Below, in pieces: positions 11,690 through 23,741 of a DNA stretch of 64,000 nt. Where the stretch lies: assembly GCA_964036045.1 (NCBI GenBank), contig OZ038381.1, positions 101,685,367-101,749,366 of the forward strand, written 5' to 3'. Positions within the stretch are counted from its first letter, which is position 1, and each line of letters begins with the position of its first letter. The DNA is from Eutreptiella sp. 'Long Island Sound 2002'. Its lineage: Eukaryota > Euglenozoa > Euglenophyceae > Eutreptiales > Eutreptiaceae. The translations under genes and the position numbers were made by a program. The notes under the pieces are model-generated. The model saw nothing but the letters and a program-made list of their open reading frames with translations, was not told where the DNA came from and searched no databases.

Positions 11690-12720
11690 ATCCAAATGCC
11701 GTGGCACTCAGAGGACATTGGCCAAGAAAGCACTGTTGCGACGCGCATTTGCCTCCGACCACCTGATGCGATGACTAGTGGGGATGAGTTGCAAACCACG
11801 GCGTTTATCAGGCACATGGTCTTGCACACACTTCTGCAACTCCTTCCATTGCCGTGCCCCATGGTACAAGGCACGTTGGCAATCCACAGCTGCCATGCAA
11901 TCAACATGGGTAGGGCCAGCAGCCTCCAATGCATGACCCGGCGTGCGTTCCAACACATGGCAAAGCCCATGGGGGTCATTAGGACCAACGATGTCCCATT
12001 CCGCACAAACACAGTGTTCTCAATGGTGGAGACATCAACAACTTGGTGTGCACTGGCACCCCGCACCCAAAGGTTGGAAGCCCCATCCACTGCAAAGTCA
12101 CAACCCTCTTCGCCCACAAATCAAGGTCCGGAATCGAGGTCAATAGGACAGATTCCAGCTACTTGTAACCTCCTCTGCATCACCACACACTACATCCACC
12201 ATACCAAGGAACACTTCACACATGCCACCCGGGCCAATCCCAAGGAAAACAAGCAGAATGGCATACTCATTGATGCGATGCCTTTGCTTGTGGAGCCGTC
12301 AAGCAACAGTGCAATTCAGGTTGTCATATACAGGATGTTTGTTACATCCTCTTGTATGGCATCATGCATGGCTGCAATTTCCTTCTCAACTATCCACCGC
12401 CGTGAAGCATGGTGCCCCGTGAAGCATGGTGCCCCGGAGCAAATGTCAAGGTGCAATGAAGAAGAATCTTCTCACTTATGGCACGGATGGAAGCGCACAT
12501 CCGCAATCCACTGTAAACCTCAACCAACCGTGACAACATGGCTGCCTCAGCATCATTCACCGGCACACCAATGTCCATGGCCTCCCCCTTGATGAACAAA
12601 TTGTTCCTTCCCTCCACTTAAGCTGTGGCAGCAGTGGGGCACAATGCACGATATCGTTCAGCACAATGGTACGTGAACTTCTCCTCGGCCAATCCATGGT
12701 GGTGCCCTTGCCTCTGTGGA
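11690..12720 (-). pseudogene. hAT-like transposase remnant
   Basis: Reading the minus strand with frame changes gives HCAERYRALCPTAATA, a TAA at 12,618-12,620, VEGRNNLFIKGEAMDI, VEKEIAAMHDAIQEDV, a TGA, and then IALLLDGSTSKGI. This is followed by YAILLVFLGIGPGG, VFLGMVDVVCGDAEEV and, about 70 residues later, FAVDGASNLW. The pair LLLDGST...FAVDGAS at that spacing resembles the first two catalytic aspartate regions of hAT transposases, including the ILLVF stretch between them. Further blocks (THVDCMAAVDCQRALYHGA) follow in another frame. Stops and frameshifts show an inactive copy. The hAT assignment is based on the motif pair only. Confidence 0.45.
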
Positions 12721-12955
12721 TTCTTGCATCATGATGTTCTACCACGCGACAACCACAAGTGGCTTTCCAATACCTCCCTCCGCCATGTGTTTTGGCAGGA
12801 GGTCTTCATGCGCATCCCTGGCAATATGTTCCCTGTACCAGGGCACTATTGGCTCTAGGGGGACGTGCCACCCCACGAATGCCAAACACATTAGCCCATG
12901 CACAACATACACACACTAGGCCATGCACAACACACACACTGAACACCACCACATG

Positions 12956-13921
12956 CTACAAACCGAAACTGCCAATGAGCATGCACAAACACTTGTAGGG
13001 AGCGACCTGCATCAACACGCAAAACGCATCCTTCCCTGCTGCAGCCAATGCAATGGACCGAACCCTGTGTTCCTCCACCGACCGTGCCACTAACGTTTGT
13101 GACGTACCATGTTCTGCATGCAGGTCATCCCACTCCTTTGCATGTTGTGCTCTAAGTTGCATCCGATGTCCCTCCACACGCACTTGCAAATGCCTCACTA
13201 CTGGCACCTTGCGTTTCTGCAACAGATGTGCTACCGCCTCAACGGATTTTAATGATGGTTGTGGTACACCGGCTGACGTGATGTCTTACTCGTTACTGCA
13301 ACCATGAGGTAGTGGCGCCAAGGTTGTCATACACATGTCACTAGGCATGCTACGGGCATGCATATTCATGTTCCTGTCCCTAGCCCCTGATGGACCCTGT
13401 GCGCTCGCCCCCTTCACTGTGGTATAATCACACAACCACCACTTGTGTTCAAAAACAACGTGCACCACAAAGTGAGCCTCATTCTTTGTTGCTCCCATGT
13501 GTAGCACCATGGCATGCAAAGATTGGTGCCATCTGAAAATATCCACAAACGCACGGTCCACAACCAACTTGTACTCTTGTTGGTTGTGGACCTGTAACCC
13601 GGCGACTTCATTGAACGTAAAGGATGTCTGCAGTGGTGCATCTGCCAAATCACCCTCACAGGCACAAGGGGTGAGGCTACGGGACCGGCCAACAGTTCGA
13701 TCCTTCATCCCCTCCTTCACACGCTTTTGCACACTTTGCCTCTGGTTCTTCACATGCTGTACTTGTTTTGTTATGCCTGTGCCCCCCCCCCCCTCCCGTA
13801 GAACCTTCAGATCACGCGTCCCACACCGTTGCCATGACTGCTCATTGGAGAGGCAACATGTCAAATCCACCACCCCGGCAGCCGTGAGCTTGGCCACCAT
13901 GTGCTTCCAACATGCCGGCAT
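12956..13921 (-). pseudogene. Unrecognised coding remnant
   Basis: A 211-codon frame (13,921-13,286) is continued in the same frame, after a TAA at 13,286-13,288, by another 110 codons to a TAG near 12,956. The TAA falls between CSNE and DITSAG. The protein begins with basic residues around a G-run-encoded glycine stretch and contains KLVVDRAFVDIFRWHQSLH and EHKWWLCDYTTVKG. The second half is charged and may form a coiled coil (HLLQKRKVPVVRHLQVRVEG). It lies just upstream of the hAT-like remnant on the same strand and may be its N-terminal part. I recognise no domain. Confidence 0.35.
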
Positions 13922-14451
13922 CTCCGATTGCTGCTTCCACTTGAATTTTGGTGTAGGGGCACCAATCTACACTTGCAATGCCCACTACACAAGCACACTG
14001 CCACACACATGCGACCCTCCGCAGCGAACCTTTCAGCAATGGCCCAAGGATTGTACCCAGCGCTTCCCGCAAGTGCCAGAACATTCTGCCACAACGTCCC
14101 CCATATACCCCCATCATCTAGGCATTGTGGATGGTCTGCTTCATGCGCACCAGACGCGATACGCAGACATTGTAGTGTTGTACCAAGTGAACACCAGTTG
14201 TAGCCTTGCGGATTCTCAATGTCCCATGGTCGCCGCGGTGCTCTTCCAAGTGGCCCACTATAAAGGTACGGAGAGGGGAAGGGGAATGCACCTTCATGGA
14301 GGCACGCACGTTGCCATGGTGCAGGTGGCCGGCAATCACCACGAGAGTATAGCACCACCAGCCACTTCTCCCCATGCCATGAACATGCTTCATTGGCCAG
14401 CGTGCGACGGAAACCCATCAAAGCAAGTATGAACCGGGACCTACCAACCAT
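13842..14451 (-). pseudogene. Unrecognised coding remnant, two overlapping open frames
   Basis: Two minus-strand frames are open here. One (14,451-13,861, 196 codons) contains LWQNVLALAGSAGYNPWAIA. The other (14,393-13,842) is interrupted only by a TAG at 14,118-14,120, between HNA and MMGVYGG, and ends in TGA. I cannot decide which was coding. Low stop density in GC-rich sequence could explain one of them. Confidence 0.25.
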
Positions 14452-15543
14452 CAGGTCGTTGAAGTTACGCCTCTTACCTGACCAGTTTGTTGCTGGAGCA
14501 TATTGCTTTTATTGTGTGGCCCAAATCCTGCATGCACTTGGTAGTGACATCCCCCTGTTGGACACATTGCTCCGGGCAAAAGCCATTGCAATGTATCCTG
14601 AAATGTGTGGCCTTGTAGTTGAAGAGTCTGCATTATCAGTGCACTAGGATCTTGAGAAGGAGACATGGAGTGCCTAGCCCTAAGGCGGTGTGCCGGAGCA
14701 CTTTGCCAACTTGGCGGATCATGTTGTCGGTAATGTGGTGCTGTTGCGAACCAACAGATACGGCATTGGGACATCATCATTTGGGATGGACACACCGTGG
14801 AAACCTACTACCACCTGGGTGCCTACACGTGAGGCTCCAGTGTGTGTCCATGGGTGTGGAGATATGGAGGAGCATTGCCAAAAGGCAACAGTGGTGGTTA
14901 TTACTGAGGCGAAACGTGATGGTTATGGGAGTGATGGCCATTTCTAGGGAGTAGTCTTTCACCACTCATTGCAGGTAGGCCCCTTTTGCACATTGCATGG
15001 GATGATGAGCATTTTGCCATGTACTGGCCCAGTTGGGGTGTTTAGGGTGTGGCACGTGCAGCTAGGGGTTGGTGGTATGAAGGGGCACATGATTGCAACA
15101 GACTTCCGTCACAGTCGTCTAGTGCAACAGACGCGGAACTACCAACCATTGGTGACCTTGGTGAACCGAATTGCAAGGAGTTCTTGCCCACATGGTTCAC
15201 ATGGACTACCATGTAGTTGTTTTGCAATGTGCTTACTAGACCGCGTCAGCACTTGCATGACTCATCCCCTGGGTCGGCAGTGTTCTCCAAAGGACATCAC
15301 ACACGGGGGCAGGTATGGGTGGAGGTAGGCGGTGTGTGTAGTGGTCAAGGTGGACAAGGATGCAGAATGCAATGCTTGGATGGTGTTATATGGGATGGTA
15401 CAATATATGATGTGTCACAGCAATCACTTGTGGTACGCATAGGTGCATGGCATCACAATCCACGTCGCCTGTCTTTGTGTCCGGTTGTGTTTTGGCACAT
15501 TTTCCGGGAGGGGTGGCCCACGCATTACCAGGAGGTGCAATAG
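14393..15543 (+). pseudogene. Unrecognised plus-strand coding remnant
   Basis: A chain of plus-strand frames reads like one decayed protein: 14,393-14,647 (RSLKLRLLPDQFVAGAYC), 14,690-14,947 (HVVGNVVLLRTNRYGIGTSS, then CVHGCGDMEEHC) and 15,217-15,543 (QGGQGCRMQCLDGVIWDG). Each piece is interrupted by stops or indels. It faces away from the minus-strand remnants at 11.7-14.4 kb and is probably a separate element. No domain recognised. Confidence 0.3.
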
Positions 15544-15946
15544 GTGGACACTCTCTCCTCAAGGGGCTTTGTTCCGGGGGGGTTGGGTGCTCCACTTGTG
15601 CCGTGGCACAATCACAACTAGGCTGACTACATGGCCTGAATGTTGCCACAGTGCCGGTGCTACATGGACTACAATCCACAGCAACTGTCTCCTGGGGCCG
15701 CCGTGCAAGTTGTACAGGGGACTCCTCCAAGCAACCAACCACGTGTTCATCACCAGATGCTCGTGGTAGACATGCGCTGTCCACCACTGGGGGGCGGGTT
15801 CAAGAGTTGGTCCTGGTGTTTCACACTGTCGGGTGAGAATCCCCTCCCCCCTCCGCCCCTGCCCGACCCACGGCACGGCAACAGGCCTGCCCGCCCCGGC
15901 CCACGGGAGCGGCCGGGTGTGCATAGCATATATGGCCGGCCGATAT

Positions 15947-16075
15947 CACGGGGGGGGGGGGGAAGAAAAATATTTTTGATACCGGGTGGGATATTTTTTT
16001 TCGGGGGTAACCCCCCCTAGGGGGGGGGGGTACGAAAAAAAGGGGGTCCTACAGAAAAAGCTTTTTCTTCCCATG
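15947..16075. repeat. G-run-rich, inverted-repeat segment
   Basis: A G run of about 13, then AAGAAAAATATTTTT, GGGTAACCCCCCC, CTAGGGGGGGGGG and AAAGCTTTTTC lie within 130 bases. The GGGGG/CCCCCC and AAAAAG/CTTTTT blocks can pair with one another. Nothing coding is visible from 15,545 to 16,738. Confidence 0.5.
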
Positions 16076-16737
16076 TTGCACCTACCACACATAATCACGG
16101 TGTTCCCACCACATGACATGCCTTTGCTACTCAATGGCATTCCTCTGTTTGGCTCTTTGTTGTACTAGCCCATGTATAACCTGCCATTTGCAACATGAAG
16201 CCGTTGGTGGCCCCTTCTCCATGGCATGCTTCGCAGCACAATGTCATGAACCAGCAAACAACATGCATTGCCGACACGGGTGGTATTTATGTTTAAGGGC
16301 ACAAAGGCCCCCGAGTACTCCCGGCTATGCATCGTGTTGTAGCGCCCCACCTTGGCCTCTTGTCGGCGGTAAGAGTCCCCATGCACACTGCATGGGGTGA
16401 GAACCCGGGCAAGCAACCGGTAGACCCCGCGTGGGTACAATCGCCCGTCATGGCCGTTCAGTAGGTGCTCCAAGTCTACTGTGGACCCCACGACGTCAAT
16501 CTTCCCACCCGGCCGTTCCGGTTTCCTTGCCACTGTGTACGTGTCCATTGCCTTACAGTGATAGGTGATGGACCCGATGAGGTTCCGATGACGTGGCCGT
16601 TCAACGGGTGCCCCATGTCCGTTGGGGACCCCATGACGCCCAACTTTCCACCCGGCCGTTTCACTTCATACCATCAAACCATGGACACGTCACAGCCGTG
16701 GTGCCAAGGTGTGGCACCTGCCCCACAAATACTTGCC

Positions 16738-17335
16738 TTGGAGATCCAAGCCGCGCCACACAATGGAGATCCAAGCGGGTTCACACAATGGAGATCCAAG
16801 CCGGTTCACACAATGGAGATCCAAGCGGGTTCACACAATGGAGATCCAAGCTGGTTCACACAATGGAGATCCAAAGCCGGTTCACACAATGGAGATCCAA
16901 GCCGGTTCACACAATGGAGATCCAAAGCCGGTTCACACAATGGAGATCCAAGCCGGTTCACACAATGGAGATCCAAAGCCGGTTAACACAATGGAGATCC
17001 AAAGCCGGTTCCCACAATGGAGATCCAAGCCGGTTCACACAATGGAGATCCAAAGCCGGTTCACACAGTTGAGATCCAAGCCGGTTCACACAATAGAGAT
17101 CTAAGCCGGTTCACACAATGGAGATCCAAAGCCGGTTCACACAATGGAGGTCCAAGCCAGTTCACACAATAGAGATCCAAGCCGGTTCACACAATGGAGA
17201 TCCAAAGCCAGTTCGCACAATGGAGATCCAAGCCGGTTCACACAATGGAGATCCAAAGCCGGTTCACACAATGGAGATCCAAGCCGGTTCACACAATGGA
17301 GATCCAGGCCGGTTCACACAATGGAGATCCAAATT
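16738..17335. repeat. 25/26-bp minisatellite array
   Basis: About 23 tandem copies of a unit close to GAGATCCAAGCCGGTTCACA + CAATG. Units of 25 bases (CCAAGC) alternate with units of 26 bases (CCAAAGC), with few other substitutions. The mixture makes reading frames shift through the array, giving overlapping frames with MEIQAGSHNGDPS-type repeats that I do not treat as genes. Confidence 0.9.
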
Positions 17336-17459
17336 AGCTCACAACACTTCAGTGGGAATCCCTTCCAAATTACATGGCCTTTGTCTTCTTTCGAGCTTTA
17401 TGTTCAGTGGAAGGCTTACGTTTAGCCGGGTAGGCCTTCTTTGTGGTGCACTTTTTCTT

Positions 17460-18500
17460 TTATGTGCCACCATTGCCCGCTGCAGCACTAGAGCTGGATG
17501 AGGAGCTAGATGATGAGGATGTGCTGGAGCTTGAGTTGGAGGAGTCGGAGTCTGAGGCATCAGAGGCATCCGAACTACTGCCCACTTCCTCCTCATCAGA
17601 ATTTGAGGCCTGTGATCCGCTGGGTGGATTATAATCAAGATCAGCCATGTCTTGGGTGGCCATAGCTTGCTCGGCGTGTTGGTCGCCTAGGCACAACGCC
17701 TGTTGCCGGCATACATCCTCTTCGGCCTGTTCCGCTTTGGCCACTGCCTCCCGTTGCAATTTCGACTCGCCGCGGAGTTTTTTACTAGTTGCTGGCCGAT
17801 ATGCACAGTCGTTGGGAAAGCCATCGTGCCCGCCCAGGCGGCCCGTAAGCCTCAAGAACGGCGCTCAAATCACATCAAATCAAATCAGCCCCATCCCCCC
17901 CATCGTCTACCACCACCTCCCCACTATCCTCCGCCTTGACCCCCCCCCCCCCGCCCACTAGCCTGGCTGTCATCGTGGCACTCCGTCTCTCGGGTCTTCT
18001 CTCGCTTCTTTTCCTTCTTGCGTTTCTTTCGCGCTAGCCGCCGGTCAGAGGAGTCGCCGCTTGACTCTTCTCCCACTTGACGCGGCGGCGCCAGAGCTTG
18101 TCCAGCTACTACCGCTTGTGCTGGAGCTCCCGCTGCAGCAGGTGTTGCTCCAAGTGTCCCATGTGCAGAAAAAAACAAAACAAATTTAATTTGTCAAATT
18201 CACTAATCATATTTGCGAGGTGAATATTCAAACACCTAATATTAATCAATATATTAAATATTCAAAGTCGCGGGCCTTAATATTAACCTACAAAAATTAA
18301 TCGAACCTGCCCAAAAATTAAGGAACACAAAACACAACGACGAGCACAACAAGCATGGCAGGCGGTCTTCTTGGGCTTTCAACATGTCCCCAAAGAGGGA
18401 CTTCAACACTTCTGGGTCCATGAGGTGGCGAAACAAGAGCTGGGGGACGGGACGAAAACGCGGAGGGCTGCGGGCTTTGGGTGGCCATGTGTTTGGCCAT
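17460..18500 (-). pseudogene. Possible gene with basic and Ser/acidic low-complexity tail
   Basis: Minus-strand frames follow one another: near 18,450-18,330 (HLMDPEVLKSLFGDMLKAQE), 18,178-17,924 (a Lys-rich LARKKRKKEKKREKTRE stretch) and 17,855-17,460 (SKLQREAVAKAEQAEEDV, then an Asp/Glu/Ser-rich tail ending in a poly-Ser run). A C run at 17,939-17,953 separates two frames. The composition resembles accessory or gag-like proteins of mobile elements, or a nuclear protein. No domain is recognised and the exon structure is not solved. Confidence 0.3.
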
Positions 18501-18553
18501 AGTGCATGGGGCCGTGTGTGGTGCCCCGTAGTGTTGTAACGGAAGGTCAAAAT

Positions 18554-18943
18554 TTAAAAACTACCACTTGCACGCTTGCAAAACCACTGACCCCTCCCAT
18601 TCGGATGCCTTAGCCCCCGGCGTTCGCCCCCTCCACGGGCCATGTGGTCGTTGTCCGCCCGCTTGAGAATGGGGTTGAGGCTCTCAACGACATCGACGCA
18701 CACCGTGCCTAGACCGACCCCAAGGCACGCCGCATTAGCCACCGCCAATGTCACATCCTCCTCCAAGTAAAAGAGGTAGTCAGATTGGCAGGGGGCCTTG
18801 CATCAATGCAGACAAAGCGCCGGGGCGACCTCCGCGCCCCGTAGGTCGGCGCGCGGTGGGATATCTGAGTACCAATCCTGTGGAGGTCCCGCAGGGCAAC
18901 CACCGGTTGCCACTCACCATCCTCTGGGTCCGGGGCCAATAAC
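18554..18943 (-). pseudogene. Unrecognised coding fragment truncated by the satellite
   Basis: Two frames join after one indel near 18,770: EGPLLAPDPEDGEWQPVVAL...FVCIDARPPANLT, then LEEDVTLAVANAACLGVGLG and VCVDVVESLNPILKRADNDH, followed by a glycine/arginine-rich tail. The upstream side runs directly into the 72-bp satellite at about 18,944, so the gene was cut by, or used as the insertion point of, the array. The VVESLNPILKR helix suggests an element-encoded protein. No family assigned. Confidence 0.35.
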
Positions 18944-21900
18944 GGCCCTTCAAGGATGCATCGCATCCACTCTACACAAGTGTACAGCCAATGTGGTGAA
19001 TCCTTGAAGGGTCTACGCCCTCAGAGGATTCATCGCACGGGCTGTACACTAGTCTAGAGTGGATGCCATGAGTCCTTGGAGGGTGTAGACCAATGGAGAA
19101 TTCATCGCATGGGCTATACTTTAGTCTACAGAGGATGTGATGAATCCTTGAAGGCTGTAGACGCTTCAAGGCTACATCGCATGGGCTGTACACTAGTCTA
19201 GAGTGCATGCGATGAATCCTTGGAGGGTGTACACCCTTCAAAGATTCACCGCATGGATTTTGCACTAGTCTACAGGGGATGAAATCAATCCTTGGTGGCT
19301 ATGGACCCCGCAAAAATTCATTGTACCCAGTCTACACCGGTGTATAGCCCATGCGGTGAATCCTTCAAGAGTATGAACCCTCCAAGGATTCATCGCATGG
19401 GTTGTACACTAGTCTGAGATGAAGCCTTGCAGGGTGTAGAGCCTTCAAGGATTCACCGCATGGGTTCTACACTAGTCTACAGGCTATGCGGTGCATCCTT
19501 GAAGGGTCTACACCCTCGAAGGATTCATCGCACGGGCTGTAGACTAGTGTAGAGTGGATGTGGTGAATCATTGGAGGGTGTAGACCCTTCAAGGATTCAC
19601 CTTATGGGTTGTACAATAGTCTAGAGTGAATGCGATGAATCCTTGCAGGGTGTAGAGCTTTCAAGGATTCACCGCATGGGTTCTACACTAGAGTACACGG
19701 GATGAGATGAATCCTTGGTGGATGTAGACCCTGCACAAACTCATCATATCCACTCTACACTAGTGTACAGCCCATGCAGAGAATCTGTGAAATGTCTAAA
19801 CCCTCCAAAGATTCATCGCATGGGCTGACCACTAGTCTAGGGTGCATGCGGTGAATGCTTGGAGAGTGTAGCGCCTTCAACGATTCACCGCATGGGTTCT
19901 ACACTAGTCCATGGGGGATGCGGTGCATCCTTGAAGGGTCGACACACTGAAGGGATTCACCGCATGGGTTCCACACTAGTCGACAACGGATGCGGTGAAT
20001 CCTTGAAGGGTCTACACCCTTCGAGCATTCATCGCATGGGCTCTACGCTGCTCTAGGGTGGATGCCATGAATCCTTGGAGAGTGTAGATCCTACAAGGAC
20101 TCGCCGCGTGGTTTCTACACTAGTCTGCAGGACATGCACTACGTCCTTGAAGGGTCTACAGCCGTCAAAGATTCATCGCATGGGCTGTACAGTAGTCTAC
20201 AATGGATGTGTTGGATCCTTGGAGGGTGTAGACCCTTCAAGGAGTCATCGCATGCACTGCACACTAGTGCAGAGTGGATGAGATGACACCTTGGAGGGCG
20301 TAGACCCTTCAAGGATTCATGGCATGCACTCAACACCAGTGTACACCCCAAGCAGTGAATCCTTGAAGGGTCTACGCCCTCCAAGGATTCATCGCATGGG
20401 CTTTACACTAGTTTGGAGTGGATGCTTGGAGGGTGTAGACCCTTCAAGGATTCACCACATGGGTTCTGCACTAGTGTACAAGGGATGCCGTGCATCCTTG
20501 AAGGCTCTACACACACCAAAGATGCGGTGAATTGGTTCTACACTAATCTACAGGGAATGCGGTGAATCCTTGAAGGGTCTACACCGTCCAAGGATTTATC
20601 GCATCAGCGGTACGCTAGTCTACAGTGCGTGCATTGAATCCTTGGAGGGTGTAGACCCTTTCAAGGAGTCATCGCATGGGCTGTACACTAGTGTAGAGTG
20701 GATGCGATGAACCCTTGGAGGCTGTGGACCCTTCAACGACTCGGCGCATAGGTTCTACACTAGTCTACAGGAGTTGCGGTGAATCCTTGAAGGACGTGCA
20801 TCCTGCAATGATTAATCGCATGGGCTTTACAGTAGTCTATAGTGGATGCGGTAAATCCTTGGAGGGTGTAGACCCTTCAAGGATTCATCGCATGGGTGAT
20901 ACACTAGTATATAGTGGATGCGATGAAGCCTTGGAGGGTGTAGAGGCTTCAAGGATTCACCGCATGGGTTCTACACTAGTCTACAAGGGATGCGATAAAT
21001 CCTTGAAGGATCTACACCCTTCAACAATTCATCACATGGGCTGTACAGTAGTGCAGAGTGGATGCGACCAATGCTTGGAGAGTGTAGAGCCGTCAAGGAT
21101 TCATGGCATGCACTCAACAGCAGTGTACGACCCCGTCGGTGAATCCTTGAAGGGTCTACACCCTCCAAGGATTCATCGCATGGGCTTTGCACTAGTCTGG
21201 AGTGGAGGCGATGAATCCTTGGAGGGTGTAGACCCTTCAAGGATTCATAGCATCCCCTCTAGATTAGTGTAGAACCAATGCAGTGCATCTTTGAAGTGTG
21301 TAGAGCCTTCAAGGATGCACAGCAGCCCCTGTAGACGAGTGCAGATCCGGTCTACACCCTCCAAGGATTCATCGCCTCCACTCCAGACTAGTGCAAAGCC
21401 CATGCGATGAATCCTTGGAGGGTGTAGACCGGATCTGCACTCGTCTACAGGGGATGCTGTGCATCCTTGAAGGCTCTACACGGTTCAAGGATGCAGTGCA
21501 TTGGTTCTACACTAATCTGAAGGGGATGCTATGAATCCTTGAAGGGTCTACACCCTCCAAAGATTCATCGCATGGGCTGCACACTAGTGTAGAGTGCGTG
21601 CAGTGAATCCTTGGAGGGTGTACACCCTTCAAGGATTCGCCGCATGGGCTGTACACTAGTCTAGAGTGGATGCGATGAATCCTTGGAGGGTGCAGACCCT
21701 TCAACGATTCACCACATGGCTTCTGCACTAGTCTACAGGGGATGCCGTGCATCCTTGAAGGCTCTACAGACACCACAGATGCAGCGCATTGGTTCTACAC
21801 TAATCTACAGAAAATGCGGTGAATCCTTGAAAGGTCTATACCGTCCAAGGATTTATCGCATGGGCGGTACGCTAGTCTAGAGTGCGTGCATTGATTCCTT

Positions 21901-23079
21901 GGAGGGTGTGGAGCCTTCAAGGATTCATCGCATTGGCTGTACACTAGTGTAGAGTGGATGCGATGAATCCTTGAAGGGTGTGGACCCTTCAAGGATTCAT
22001 CGCATGGGCTGTATACTAGTGTAGAGTGGATGCGATGAATCCTTGGAGGCTGTAGACCCCTCGAGGACTTCGCGCATAGGTTCTACACTAGTCTACAGGA
22101 GTTGCGGTGACTCCTTGAGGGATCTAAATCCTCCAAGGATTAATCGCATGGGCTTTAAAGTAGTCTATGGTGGATGCAGGCCCTTCAAGGATTCATCGCA
22201 TCGGTGATACACTAGTATATAGTGGGTGCGATGAAGCCTTGGAGGGTGTAGACGCTTCAAGGAGTCACCGCATGGGTTCTACACTACTCTACAGGGGATG
22301 CAATGAATCCTTGAAAGATCTACACCCTTGAACAATTCATCGCATGGGCTCTACAGTAGTGCAGAGTGGATGCGACAAATCCTTGGAGGGTGTAGACCCT
22401 ACAAGATTTCATGGCGTGGACTCAACACCAGTGTACAGTCCCAGCGGTGAATCCTTGAAGGGTCTACGCCCTCCAAGGATTCATCGCATGGGCTTTGCAC
22501 TAGTCTGGAGTGGAGGCAATGAATCCTTGGAGGGTGTAGACCCTTCAAGGATTCATCGCATGGGTTCTAAACTCGTCTACAAGGGTTGCGGCGAATCCTT
22601 GAAGGGTCTACACCCTTCAAAGATTCGTCGCATGGGTGGTACACTAGTATATAGTGGATGCGATGAAGCCTTGGTGGGTTTAGACTCTTCAAATATTCAC
22701 CGCATGGGTTCCGCACTAGTCTACAGGGGATGCAATGAATCCTTGAAGGATCTAAACCGTTCGACGATTCATTGCATGGGCTGTACAATGGTGCAGAGTG
22801 GATGCGAAAAAAACCTTGGAAGGTTTAGACCCTTCAAGGATTCACCGCATGGGTTGTACACTATTCTATGGGGCATGCAGCGCATCCTTGAATGGTCTAC
22901 ACACTCCAAGGATCCACCGCATGGGTTCTACAATACTCTACACGGGCGTCCAAGGACTCATTGCATGGGTTGTACACTCGCCTAGATCGGATGCGGTGGA
23001 TCATTGGAGGGTGTAGACCCTTCAAGGATTCATCACATGCCCTGTACACTAGTTTAGAGTGGATGCGATGAATCCTTCT
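18944..23079. repeat. 72-bp hairpin satellite array
   Basis: About 57 diverged tandem units with a 72-base period, for example TGAATCCTTG at 19,141 and 19,213. Each unit contains a near-palindrome, GATGAATCCTTGGAGGG then TGTAGACCC then TTCAAGGATTCATC, followed by a spacer like GCATGGGCTGTACACTAGTC. Because 72 is divisible by three, open frames persist with a 24-residue period (RIHRMGSTLVYSGC...). I do not treat them as genes, since several frames on both strands stay open together. Confidence 0.9.
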
Positions 23080-23103
23080 TAGGCCACGCTAACTGCCCAC
23101 CCC
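23080..23103 (+). repeat. Left terminal inverted repeat
   Basis: TAGG, then CCACGCTAACT, then GCCCACCCC. It is complementary to 29,426-29,449 with 3 mismatches in 24 positions. It directly follows satellite sequence. Confidence 0.65.
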
Positions 23104-23741
23104 CCTACCCACAGGCTGGGCTCCACGGGGCCATCCTGTACGCCCCCCCCCAAAAAAATAGGGTATGAACTTTGCACCTAGGGGACCCCTTGCTCTTGAG
23201 AGGAAAAAATGAGTATCTCTATTTACCTAAAATGCCATTGTCATGTAACCACATCGTAGTTGTTAAAACACAATAAGCATGTATGCATACTGGAAAAGAA
23301 GAGAAAGAATGCATGTTTCAGCAATACAACAAACCTTTCAGTGTTATTCACAAATGTATCAACCTGCGAAGCAATGCAGTGTAAGAAGTAGGGCAGCACA
23401 CACTTGGCAAGGGTTGCCGCACCCTGTGTGTGCCCAAAAAGCTGTCAATTGACAGTCACTCAAATTCATGCATCATAATCAAGGTCTCTATTTGCCATTA
23501 CTGAGACCTCTGGGCGAAATTTAGTCCGGCTTTGCAAAAATGTAAAAACGAACCGTGTATTGCAAGAAATACCTGAACCTTGGCGAAATTTCTTCCACCT
23601 TTAGTAAAACACCAAAAAACAGTGCTCAAGACGTCAATGGCATGTGCAGAGACATCGCACAACCCCATTGTGACATGTAACATGGAAAACAGACAACACA
23701 GCAGTCACAGCACACACCACTGTCACTCTATCGCCGCTTCC

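Noticed and set aside
16593-17501. ORFs with HNGDPSRFTQWRSK repeats
   Set aside because: Frame products of the 25/26-bp minisatellite, running in from unique flanks by chance.
19859-23016. ORFs of 60-213 codons with SLKGLHPPRIHRM-type repeats on both strands
   Set aside because: They follow the 72-bp satellite period. Several frames and both strands are open at once.
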